Below are positions 1-8,104 of a stretch of 64,000 bases of DNA, one piece after another. Every line of letters starts with the position of its first letter. Within the stretch, counting starts at the first letter, position 1. This stretch comes from Mesorhizobium sp. M9A.F.Ca.ET.002.03.1.2 (lineage in GTDB: Bacteria > Pseudomonadota > Alphaproteobacteria > Rhizobiales > Rhizobiaceae): positions 2,659,001 through 2,723,000 of the forward strand of contig NZ_CP034443.1 in the NCBI RefSeq assembly GCF_003952365.1, in the 5' to 3' direction. Position numbers and translations under genes: made by a program. Under the pieces are notes generated by a model, which had not been told where the DNA came from, searched no databases, and was given only the letters and a program-made list of their open reading frames with translations.

Positions 1-562
1 TTGCTGGGCAGTTCGATGAGATCTACATCCTCCTTTTCCAGGCCGGCGGCCTGCAGGACCCTCAACACCAGCGCGCCTTGTGCCTGACCGGGGCTGAAAT
101 CCGTTTGCCGCGCAAATCCGCGAGCGTCTTGACCTCGACTCCCGGTGCAATGCCGAGTTGATAGATCGGGTGCGCAACCGGATCATTGCGGAACTTCGCG
201 GCAATGATCTTGACCTTGAGCCCCGTCCAGGTCGCGTGGATGGGTGGAATGTCGGCAACGGATCCGACGTCCAATGCGTTGGCGCGAAAGGCTTCGATTG
301 TCTGTGGGCCGCCGCTGATATTGGCCCATTCGACCTCGAACGGCAGTTGATCGATCAGCCCCGATAATTCCAGCGCCCTTTGCGTCTCGGGATCGTCGAT
401 ACGAAGCACAGTGCCCGCCGGGATTTTGGTCGGCAGCTTGCCCGCGTCCGGACTACCCGCCTGGGCAATGAGGGGGGAGGAATAAGCGGCCAATGTGACC
501 GCAAAAGCGGTCACGAACCCACCAAACCTCCTTCTCGACAATTTCTCCACAGCAAATGTCAT
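1..562 (-). pseudogene. Aliphatic sulfonate/nitrate-type ABC substrate-binding protein, frame-shifted
   Basis: Periplasmic ligand-binding protein of the SsuA/TauA/NitT type, probably for sulfonates or similar anions. The start at 562 is preceded by an AGGA-like ribosome site and opens with a twin-arginine-like SRRRF followed by a hydrophobic segment, i.e. an export signal. The family pattern of a gene delivering an organic-sulfur ligand is seen in the region around residues 50-150 (…EWANISGGPQTIEA…, …GVEVKTLADLRGKRIS…). Near 96-100 one base appears to be missing: the reading shifts and stops at 62, but another minus-strand frame continues from SPGQAQGALVLRVLQAAG to the window edge with good family similarity. 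This may be a true frameshift or a base-call error. A decayed ATPase of the same transporter type lies at 1.4 kb. Confidence 0.8.
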
Positions 563-1379
563 CGTCCTGCTCCAGTTTGGAATGGCTCCTACTTTCGCTG
601 TGCAGTATGTCTACCAATTTTGTAGACTAAAAAGTATCGGCTGCTGTTCTTTGCCACCCGAAGGAAACGCTGTTCGTCTCCAATGCTTATTTGGAGCACG
701 TGCCGCTCAACAAGAGGCGGGTTGGGGCGCGCAGAGCAGGTCGCGCTTCTAACCGATGCCAACTCGCATCGTCGCCAAAAGCGGTTCCAGTGGCCCTATG
801 CGCCTTTGCAGCGAGCTTTGGCTTGGAACAGGACCCAGCGTGAAGCTGCCTAGCAGAAAAATCGCTTCGGCTCCGGTCGTGGAAGGAAAGGCACCTGTGG
901 CCTGCGATGATTACCGGCCGATAGGAACGGCCGGGCTCGCAATCTGCTTTCTCTAACAGAGCGAGAGGCCGGCTTCGTAAGGACCGGAAGAGCTACTGTT
1001 TCCTTTTTGAAGGGTCCCCTGAAAAGTCTTCTGCCTAAACCTCATTATTGTGGTCCAGCTGTCGTATTTTCCAAGGTCATTGCAAGGTAGAGTGATAGCA
1101 CCTTGCCGCCTGCGCGGCAGGGAAGGCCATTGCAGAGCCGGAACCACGGTAAGACGGCGCAGACCGTCAGGCTCTTCAAAAAACCATTCAGAGGGGATCG
1201 TCATCATTGATCCGGCGACTGGGAGGCTCGGCCGGTTGAAAAGAGGACGTTGGCAATGGGGCGGCCACGAGATAGCTGGGGTGATCCACGCCACGCACTT
1301 GCACGGATCACCTGCCAAAAATGGCGGATCGGTCCCGGAATCGAGCCGCCGCCGCGGGTTTTTTGCGGCCGTAGCAGCC
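563..1379. other. Stretch without a recognisable gene
   Basis: About 800 bases between the substrate-binding protein and the ATPase remnant. Open frames on both strands are short or low in family-like composition. I recognise no conserved motif, RNA or transposon end. It probably holds eroded transporter DNA, since both flanks belong to the same transporter type. Confidence 0.4.
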
Positions 1380-1399
1380 TCGCTGTCTGCTGTGCACCT

Positions 1400-1565
1400 G
1401 GCGAACCCCGCAGCAGATGAGAAACCCTGCGTGCGTCGCGCTGGCGCTGATGGTGCAGCCGGAGACACGGCTGCTCGACGAGCCGTGAGGGCCTCTCGAG
1501 GCCATGACCAAGATTTCCATACAGGAAGAACTGGCGCGCATCTGAGCGAGAAAAACGTCATCCTG
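1400..1565 (+). pseudogene. ABC transporter ATPase remnant (SsuB/TauB type)
   Basis: A short plus-strand stretch reads as the Walker B region of an anion-importer ATPase: ALALMVQPETRLLDEP, then a stop, then GPLEAMTKISIQEELARI, then another stop. Functional relatives have FGALD(A/S) after LLDEP and a tryptophan after ELARI. Both stops fall inside conserved sequence, so the gene is dead. No Walker A part is visible upstream. It probably belonged with the substrate-binding gene at 1-562. Confidence 0.7.
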
Positions 1566-1692
1566 GTGGACAAGGGCGTGCCAGCCGGCGCGGGCGTTTC
1601 GCGCCTCCGGCGCGGCATTCATCCCTGTGAGTCAGGCTTGTTTCTATAGCGAAATTCGACAAAAAGTCGCGGATCGGGAGAAGGGAGCGGAT

Positions 1693-1860
1693 ATGGTCTT
1701 TCGATTGAAAGAGCGACTTGGCAAGAAACTTCAGGAAGAAGTGCAATTCTTCAAATGTTGGCAGAAGGATAAGAAAGGTGTGGGCGCACTCATGCCCACG
1801 TCGATCCATGCGGCGCGCCGCATGGCTAGTGTGGTCAACCCGCTTTCTGGATTGCCGGTT
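1693..1860 (+). pseudogene. pmtA: Phospholipid N-methyltransferase PmtA, N-terminal stub
   Basis: The first 56 codons of a rhizobial-type PmtA, which methylates phosphatidylethanolamine towards phosphatidylcholine. The stub keeps RLKERLGKKLQEEVQFF, the MPTS segment and the ARRMASVVNP…SGLPV run that precedes the SAM-binding glycine loop. The match ends at about 1860, where ISL3-type transposase DNA begins on the other strand, so the SAM-binding and catalytic parts are missing. Phosphatidylcholine is needed for symbiosis in several rhizobia; this copy cannot make it. Confidence 0.75.
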
Positions 1861-2192
1861 GGGGAAGCAACCGTCGGGAGTCGATCAGTGAACGTTTGTC
1901 GCTCACATTTCTGATGTGCACATCGCCAGCGGCTCAGCAGGAGCTTCACCGTCACGGGCTTGCCTTGTACCGGCAGATCCTGAAGGCTGCGATTGGACCA
2001 GCCATACCGACTTCGACTTCGCCGGCCACAATCGGGGCAAATGTCGATCGCTGGTCCGGCAGCGGAAACAACCCAACTGTGATCATCAGTGAGCGCGACA
2101 CCCAGAATTCTGACCCCTGGGCCAGGCGACCATTTCGATTTCGTTCGCATGCCCGCCCATAGCGATAGCGTCGCTAACAGCGGATGAACCAC
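1861..2192 (-). mobile_element. ISL3-family transposase, N-terminal fragment
   Basis: Minus-strand reading from 2192 gives an ISL3 transposase N-terminus with its zinc-finger region: CPDCGRRSRSRYG, then RWRCAHQKCERQTFTDRLP. The similarity stops after LPTVASP at about 1866, where the frame runs into antisense pmtA sequence. The DDE catalytic domain is absent, so the element is inactive. The junction with pmtA marks either the insertion point or a later deletion. Confidence 0.85.
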
Positions 2193-2213
2193 ACAAATTG
2201 AGGAAGACCCTGG

Positions 2214-2528
2214 TTAAGTGCAAAGCGACACCAGCAGCGCGCGCACCGCGAGCATGCTGATAGCCGGCCCAAGGTGTGACCGAATTCCCGGCGGCAAGCC
2301 GGAGCGATGAGGGTGCCGCAAAGGACGTGCCTTCGGTCGCCTCAAGGCCTCAAGCTCAACGGCGCTATTGTCACCGACGACGATGAAAGGCCGTTGGAGA
2401 CATCTGCAAAACTCAACGAAATCGGCCTTGACCAATCCCGGGCTCCGGCCGGGGCCGATGGCGGTGTAGCCGCATCGTTTCCAGACTGCATCAGGCGCAT
2501 CGCCTGCTCCGACCGCGATCGCGTTCAC
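2214..2528 (-). other. Possible eroded transposase fragment (IS630-like?)
   Basis: An open minus-strand frame contains KADFVEFCRCLQRPFIVVGDN, which loosely resembles the second catalytic segment of IS630-type transposases (FIEFL…PVFLIVDGHP). The resemblance is weak and no other transposase motif is visible. It sits between ISL3 and IS110 remnants, which makes a mobile-element origin plausible. It could equally be a chance frame. Confidence 0.25.
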
Positions 2529-2540
2529 GCAGTCAGCCGG

Positions 2541-2820
2541 GACTTGTGAAGTTCGAGGAGCGGATTTGCGAGCTCGAAGGCGTGCCCGATCTCGAAGAGA
2601 TCATGGAGCCGCTGCTGGCCGCCCGGCGGAAGCTGCGTGCCGAATTTGCTCGCCTGCACAAAAAAGTGCTCACGATCGCTAGGAATGAGACGACCTGCCG
2701 GCGCACCTGATGACGGTTCCCGGAGTCGGCCCCGTTGTGGCGCTCGCCTATGCCGCGACAATCGACATTCCGCAGCGGTTCAGAAGCTCCAAAGCGGTAG
2801 AGCCCATCCTGGGACGTCGA
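2541..2820 (+). mobile_element. IS110-family transposase, internal fragment
   Basis: Plus-strand frames read KFEERICELEGVPDLEEIMEPLLAARRKLRAEF…, then, after a small shift near 2700, the hallmark LMTVPGVGPVVALAYAATID…RFRSSKAV of the C-terminal Transposase_20 domain of IS110/IS116 elements. The N-terminal DEDD domain and the final part are absent. Inactive remnant lying just upstream of the intact decarboxylase gene. Confidence 0.85.
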
Positions 2821-2976
2821 AATCGACTTTTTAAGTCGCCGTCGGCAGTCGAAGCTTTCAATCTGGAGCAACTCCGAAAAAGGACTTTTTCAAACGGTGG
2901 GAGAAAACAGAAACACTTATTAGAAGCGGTTTGGTAGAATTCCTGCATACAACGATTACTCTTGGGAAATTTAACT

Positions 2977-4263
2977 ATGCCAGCCGCACAATTTGACACT
3001 ACTACTAGCAAATCGTTCCCGCAGAGGGGCATGATACGCCAGACGATTGAACAAGAATTAGAGCAGCTGCGTTCACAAGATGCGGACCCCAGATCAACAT
3101 TCGCAGACCGTTGGCTCAACGACCGTGGGCTCCTTGTTGATGACGGCACATTCGAAGTTGCTAAGGCGGCTCACTTTGCCTTCTTTACCAAGGGCAACAA
3201 CTACCCAGCTGTTGTTCAGTTCGAGCGTGATCTAATACAGATGGCGCTTAGTTTGTTTCACGCTCAAAATGATGCAAATGGAGCCGTGACTAGCGGCGGG
3301 TCTGAGAGTCTCTTTCTCGCTACTGCTGCTGCCCTTGCGAACGCCAAAGAACGACGGCCGGATATTACTCGGCCAGAAATAGTTGTGCCGCAGACAGGCT
3401 ATCCCACATTCGAGAAATATGAACGGTATTTCGGATATACCCTGCGTCGCGTACCGGTCGATGCAAATTTTCGCGCAAATGTCTCGGCAATGTCCGAGGC
3501 GGTCAACGAAAACACGGTCATGATGCTTGCGTCGATGCCGTCTTGGTCGCACGGCGTTTGCGACCCCGTTCGTGAACTGGCGGAAATTGCGGACAAACAT
3601 GGGATTTGGTTGCATGTGGACGCTTGCGTCGGCGGATTCTTAGCGCCGTTTGTGCGCGAACTCGGACGGGACGTTCCAGACTTCGATTTTCGAGTCCCGG
3701 GCGTAAGTTCAATCTCGGCCGATTTTCATAAGTATGGCTACAGCGGCAAGGGCGTTTCGGGTGTTTTCTATAGAAACAGAGATATCGCCCGCCATCAACC
3801 CTTCGTTTTCGACACATGGGCAGCAGGGCTTTATCGATCACCGGTTCTTACTGGGACGCGTAATGGTGGCGCAATCGCGTCGGCCTGGGCAGTTATGCGT
3901 TACCTGGGGCGGGAGGGATACCTTTCGCGGGCAACTCAAATCCTCAAGCTGAGAGACGCCATATCGGGGTTTGTTGAACGGTGCCCTGGCTTAAAAATCG
4001 TCGGCGGAGCTGAGCTTAACGTGGTCGGAGTTGGCAGCGATTACTCTGACATCTATTCGATTGCAAGCAAGCTGAAGGAGTACGGGTGGAAGGTGAACCT
4101 TCTGAAAGAGCCCGAAGCAATACAGTTCGTGCTCGGACCACTTCGGGATGAATATATAGATTTGCTAGTAAAAGACCTCGAAAGAGCCGTGGAAGCGGTG
4201 CGGCGCGAAGGCTTCAGTGCTCCTTCTCCAGCCGTGGTCTATTCCGACGAATTCTTAGACTGA
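2977..4263 (+). CDS. PLP-dependent decarboxylase / sphingosine-1-phosphate-lyase-like protein
   Basis: A 428-residue group II PLP enzyme. SADFHKYGYSGKG holds the Schiff-base lysine at about residue 252, HVDACVGG the cofactor-binding Asp at about residue 213, and TSGGSESLFLA the phosphate site. The fold resembles S1P lyases and bacterial amino-acid decarboxylases, so it probably decarboxylates an amino acid or cleaves an amino-alcohol; the substrate cannot be told. ATG 2977 is preferred because GGGAAA lies seven bases upstream; a TTG at 2962 is less likely. The downstream aldehyde dehydrogenase and class III aminotransferase on the same strand suggest amine handling. The gene is AT-richer than its neighbours and follows IS debris, which fits lateral acquisition. 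Confidence 0.85.
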   Translation: MPAAQFDTTTSKSFPQRGMIRQTIEQELEQLRSQDADPRSTFADRWLNDRGLLVDDGTFEVAKAAHFAFFTKGNNYPAVVQFERDLIQMALSLFHAQNDANGAVTSGGSESLFLATAAALANAKERRPDITRPEIVVPQTGYPTFEKYERYFGYTLRRVPVDANFRANVSAMSEAVNENTVMMLASMPSWSHGVCDPVRELAEIADKHGIWLHVDACVGGFLAPFVRELGRDVPDFDFRVPGVSSISADFHKYGYSGKGVSGVFYRNRDIARHQPFVFDTWAAGLYRSPVLTGTRNGGAIASAWAVMRYLGREGYLSRATQILKLRDAISGFVERCPGLKIVGGAELNVVGVGSDYSDIYSIASKLKEYGWKVNLLKEPEAIQFVLGPLRDEYIDLLVKDLERAVEAVRREGFSAPSPAVVYSDEFLD

Positions 4264-4535
4264 AAGCGGACTAATTGTTGTTCGTGAAGGTTCAGTCCAA
4301 TATGGCGAAACCGAAATTCCGGTACTTGAGAGGCTGGGCCTCCGGTCGATCGTGGCCGCATCCTCACCGCAGGTGGAAGATTCTGTGACGATCGGTCAGC
4401 CTGGGCCTGCTTGAGATCACTCTTCGTCTGCAATCTGCCCATCCTTGAACAATCCGATGCCCAATAGAGCGCTAAGTTCTATCTTAGGTAGATATATACG
4501 GCGACTCTTGCGCTCGCACCGATATGGAGAAACCA
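4264..4535. other. Intergenic leader of the dehydrogenase gene
   Basis: About 270 bases with no convincing gene. It would contain the promoter of the dehydrogenase at 4536. I found no recognisable sigma-54 site, nod box or terminator hairpin by eye. Confidence 0.4.
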
Positions 4536-6014
4536 ATGTCACTTTCTGAAACAGTTCTAGCAAAATTGAAAGACAAGTCGTTAGTGACGGACAAAGCTCC
4601 TGTAGGGACTGGCTGGGTAGCGGCAGGTTCAAGGGGCCTCACATTCGAGGTCACCAATCCCTCAACCGGCGAAGTCCTGGCAACCCTTCCAGATCTCGGT
4701 AAAGAGGACGTCAGGTCGGCGATTGAGGCTGCCCATGTTGCCCAAAAGAACTGGGCGAAGAGGACGGGCAAGGAGCGCGCCGCAGTGCTGCGGAAGCTTT
4801 ACGACCTCTTAGTCTCGAATGTCGATGATCTTGCCACCATCCTGACTTTGGAGATGGGAAAACCGTGGCCGGAGGCGAGGGGAGAGATCCTCTATGGTGC
4901 GTCCTACGTCGAGTGGTTCGGTGAGGAAGCAAAGCGAGTTTATGGCGACACCATTCCAGGTCATCAGCCGGACAAGCGCATCATCGTGATCAAGCAGCCC
5001 ATCGGAGTTGTGGGGGCCATCACGCCGTGGAACTTCCCGAATGCGATGCTTGCCCGCAAGATGGCCCCGGCAATCGCTGCCGGCTGCAGCATGGTGTCGA
5101 AACCTGCGGCTCAGACACCCCTATCCGCGCTCGCTCTGGCTCTCCTTGCCGAACGCGCCGGTCTACCACCCGGTCTTTTTTCTGTACTCACCACGACCGA
5201 TGCGGAGATGGTGGGTCAGGAATTCTGCGGAAATGAGAAGATCCGAAAGCTCACTTTCACGGGCTCGACCAATGTCGGAAAAAAGCTGATGCGGCAAGGC
5301 GCAGAGCAGATCTTAAAGCTCGGCCTCGAACTCGGGGGTAACGCGCCCTTCATTGTCTTCGATGACGCGGATCTCGACGCTGCCGTCGACGGCGCAATGA
5401 TTTCCAAATACCGCAATGCTGGGCAAACCTGCGTCTGCGCCAATCGGCTCTATATTCAAGAGGGCATCTATGATGCCTTTGCCGCCAAGCTTGCCAAGCG
5501 CGTTCGCCAGATGAAAGTCGGCGACGGCTTTGCCGAAGGGGTCACGACAGGCCCTCTCATCGATCGGAATGCGCTGAAGAAGGTACAGGAGCACGTCACC
5601 GACGCGGTCGCCAAGGGGGCTAGAGTGGAGGTCGGTGGCAAGCCTGCGAGCCAAGGCGGCCTCTTTTTTGAGCCCACTATATTGACCGGCGCAACGGGGG
5701 ATATGCGCCTCTCCAGGGAAGAGACGTTTGGCCCTATCGCGCCTTTGTTCAAGTTTTCGATCGAGGAACACGTCATCGAAATGGCGAACAACACAGAGTT
5801 TGGCCTGGCTTCCTACTTCTATTCCAGGGATGTCTCGAAAATATTCCGGGTGGCGGAGGCTCTCGAATACGGAATGGTCGGGGTTAACACTGGGCTGATC
5901 TCCACGGAAGTTGCGCCTTTTGGCGGTATCAAGCAATCTGGCCTTGGCCGCGAAGGTTCAAAATACGGAATTGATGATTATACAGAGATGAAATACTTGT
6001 GCCTGAGCGTGTGA
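4536..6014 (+). CDS. gabD: NAD(P)-dependent succinate-semialdehyde dehydrogenase family protein
   Basis: Aldehyde dehydrogenase of 492 residues, full length for GabD (about 480-490). It oxidises an omega-semialdehyde such as succinate semialdehyde to the acid. Visible hallmarks: TPWNFPNAMLARK (cofactor loop), FTGSTNVGK (Rossmann segment), LELGGNAP with the general-base Glu near residue 265, GQTCVCANR with the catalytic Cys near 299, and the EVAPFGGIKQSGLGREGS C-terminal signature typical of GabD. ATG 4536 is chosen over ATG 4524 because GGAG lies just upstream of it. The transaminase gene follows after 260 bases on the same strand, so the pair could turn an omega-amino acid such as GABA into succinate. 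Paralogous choices (glutarate semialdehyde) cannot be excluded. Confidence 0.9.
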   Translation: MSLSETVLAKLKDKSLVTDKAPVGTGWVAAGSRGLTFEVTNPSTGEVLATLPDLGKEDVRSAIEAAHVAQKNWAKRTGKERAAVLRKLYDLLVSNVDDLATILTLEMGKPWPEARGEILYGASYVEWFGEEAKRVYGDTIPGHQPDKRIIVIKQPIGVVGAITPWNFPNAMLARKMAPAIAAGCSMVSKPAAQTPLSALALALLAERAGLPPGLFSVLTTTDAEMVGQEFCGNEKIRKLTFTGSTNVGKKLMRQGAEQILKLGLELGGNAPFIVFDDADLDAAVDGAMISKYRNAGQTCVCANRLYIQEGIYDAFAAKLAKRVRQMKVGDGFAEGVTTGPLIDRNALKKVQEHVTDAVAKGARVEVGGKPASQGGLFFEPTILTGATGDMRLSREETFGPIAPLFKFSIEEHVIEMANNTEFGLASYFYSRDVSKIFRVAEALEYGMVGVNTGLISTEVAPFGGIKQSGLGREGSKYGIDDYTEMKYLCLSV

Positions 6015-6275
6015 TCGGCCTGTGCTCCGCACGAGAAATCCTTTTTCACTTACGACCGTTGCAGCCATGAGCGTGGTCGCTGCAGCGAAGTCAAGCAACT
6101 TGCAGGCAGAGCAACTGCATTGCGATGTCTGTCTGACCCAAGCCGGGCTAGATGCAAGGCACTCTCCACTTTGAACGCCGGCACACCATTTGCCACACGT
6201 GGCTGATCAGAACCAACGGATTCATGGATTTCAGCGAGCCGCGTTGGCGTGTCCCCGACCTGAAAGGAAGCAATC

Positions 6276-7676
6276 ATGAGGATCAATATTGAGGAAATTA
6301 CCGAAAAGGACAGAAGCAGCGTCCTGCATCCGTTCACGCAGCTCAAGGATTTCGCCACGGGCAAACTCGGCGAGCCTACCATTGTCGAGACCGGGAAGGG
6401 CATCCGCATTCAGGACGCGCATGGCAACCAGTTGATTGACGGGTTCGCTGGTCTCTATTGCGTGAATGTCGGTTATGGCCGTGCCGAAGTCGCCGAAGCG
6501 ATTTCGCGCCAAGCCTATCGTCTCGCCTACTACCATTCCTACGCGGCCCATACGACGGACGAACTCGCAATCCTCTCAGATCGTCTCGTGCGTATGGCGC
6601 CTGGCAAAATGAGCAAGGTCTTCTACGGCATGTCCGGCTCGGATGCCAACGAGACCCAGGCCAAGCTCGTTTGGTACTACAACAATCTGCGTGGCAAGCC
6701 GAACAAGAAGAAGATCATTTCGCGTGACCGCGGGTATCACGGCTGCTCTGTCGTCTCTGGCTCGATGACCGGCATGAGCTTCTATCACGACCACATGGAC
6801 CTGCCGCTGCCGCAGATCGTTCATACAGGAGCTCCGCATTATTATTGGGGCGCAACCCCGGGCGAAACCGAACGCGAATTTTCCGCGCGGCGAGCCGCAG
6901 AGCTTGACCAGCTGATCGTACGTCTCGGCCCGGACAATGTCGGCGCCTTCATCGGCGAGCCGGTGCTCGGAACAGGTGGCATCACGCCTCCGCCGGAAGG
7001 GTATTGGGAGGCGATCCAAGCCGTTCTGAAAAAGCACGACGTACTCCTCATCGTCGACGAAGTGATCACCGGCTTTGGCCGCACGGGCTCCATGTTCGGC
7101 TCGCAGCATTACGGAATTGAGCCCGACCTGATTACAGTTGCCAAAGGCCTTACCTCCGCCTACTTCCCGCTCTCCGGCGCGATCGTTGGCGAGAAGGTTT
7201 AGGCGATGAACGACGGCGCTGACAGGGTTGGTGCGTTCTCTCATGGCTACACCTACTCAGGTCATCCGATCGGAGCCGCCGCGGCCAACGCGGTTCTCGA
7301 CATAGTCGAGAAAGAAGATCTCCCTGGTAACGCTCGTGACGTCGGGGCGTTTTTTCAAGCGCAGCTAAGGGACAAGTTCTCGCAATTGCCTTTCGTAGGT
7401 GAGGTGCGCGGGGTCGGTCTTATGGGCGCAATTGAGTTCGTGGCCGACCGCCACAACAGGAAACGTTTTGATCCGGCGCTTAAGGTTGGTGCACGAATTT
7501 CGAAAGCATCCCGTGACCGTGGCCTTATCGCCCGCGATATGCCGCACGGGGACATCTTGGGCTTTGCCCCGCCGCTCGTTGCAACCAAGGCTGAGGTCGA
7601 AGAGATTGTTGCGATAGCCGAAAGCGCCGTCCGTTTCGTCGCGGATGAACTCGTCCGCGAGGGGCAGAAAATCTGA
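6276..7676 (+). pseudogene. Class III aminotransferase interrupted by one in-frame amber codon
   Basis: An omega-amino-acid:pyruvate/GABA-type aminotransferase of about 466 codons. Everything expected is present in one frame: SGSDANETQAKL, RGYHG, DEVITGFGRTG, the PLP lysine in ITVAKGLTSAYFPLSG (residue about 290) and the C-terminal GYTYSGHPIGAAAA. A TAG at 7200-7202, after GAIVGEKV, cuts it where relatives usually have an aromatic residue; frame and similarity resume at once and continue to 7676. The start ATG has AGGA eight bases upstream. An ATG at 7206 directly after the stop could allow reinitiation, giving two chains of 308 and 156 residues. Most likely a recent nonsense pseudogene; a base error or amber read-through is possible. 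Confidence 0.85.
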
Positions 7677-7839
7677 ATGTTAGGCAATGGCCTGGTCCAT
7701 GGTTGCTGGACCTGAGGGTGGCCCATGCATAGGAAACGGGCCTTATTGGAACATACCCGGTTTGTTGGCTTGGATATTCAAAAATCGGATCTCAATTGCC
7801 CTAGCGGTGAGCGGACGTTCTGGGGTCGTCGAATACATT

Positions 7840-8090
7840 GGCGAGATTGCCAATGATGTTGGGGCGATCATCAAGTTGTGGGACCGTTCTCCGGCCGGCG
7901 TCATCGAAGCTGCTTGCCTGGCCCATCTGCGTCGCAAGATATTCGATGTTCACGACAGCCAGCCACCGAGCTGAGCACGACGGCCATGGCCGGTATCCAG
8001 GCGATCTACCGGATCGAGGAAGAGAGAGGGGGCTCCCGCCCGCCGAGCGATTGGCCGCTACATATCGAGCCCAGATAGATTTTTGGCATC
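7840..8090 (+). mobile_element. IS66-family transposase (TnpC) remnant
   Basis: Plus-strand reading gives VIEAACLAHLRRKIFDVHDSQPP, then after a one-base shift TAMAGIQAIYRIEEERG, then after another shift LAATYRAQIDFWHR. This is the central DDE part of the IS66 transposase (…EAACLAHLRRKFFDVH…ALERIAALYAIE…). Both ends and the terminal repeats are gone. It lies between the aminotransferase and the end of the ABC transporter operon. Confidence 0.75.
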
Positions 8091-8104
8091 GTTTTCTTTC
8101 GGTT

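Noticed and set aside
953..1649. Long overlapping open frames on both strands
   Set aside because: Arg/Pro/Ser-rich composition and no family likeness; part of the plus frame overlaps the ATPase remnant in another frame. Treated as chance frames in GC-rich DNA.
2932..2948. Possible sigma-54 promoter before the PLP decarboxylase (TTGGTAGAATTCCTGCA)
   Set aside because: It keeps GG-N10-GC, but four of the other consensus positions differ and no NifA-type TGT-N10-ACA lies upstream. It is also only about 30 bases from the start codon.
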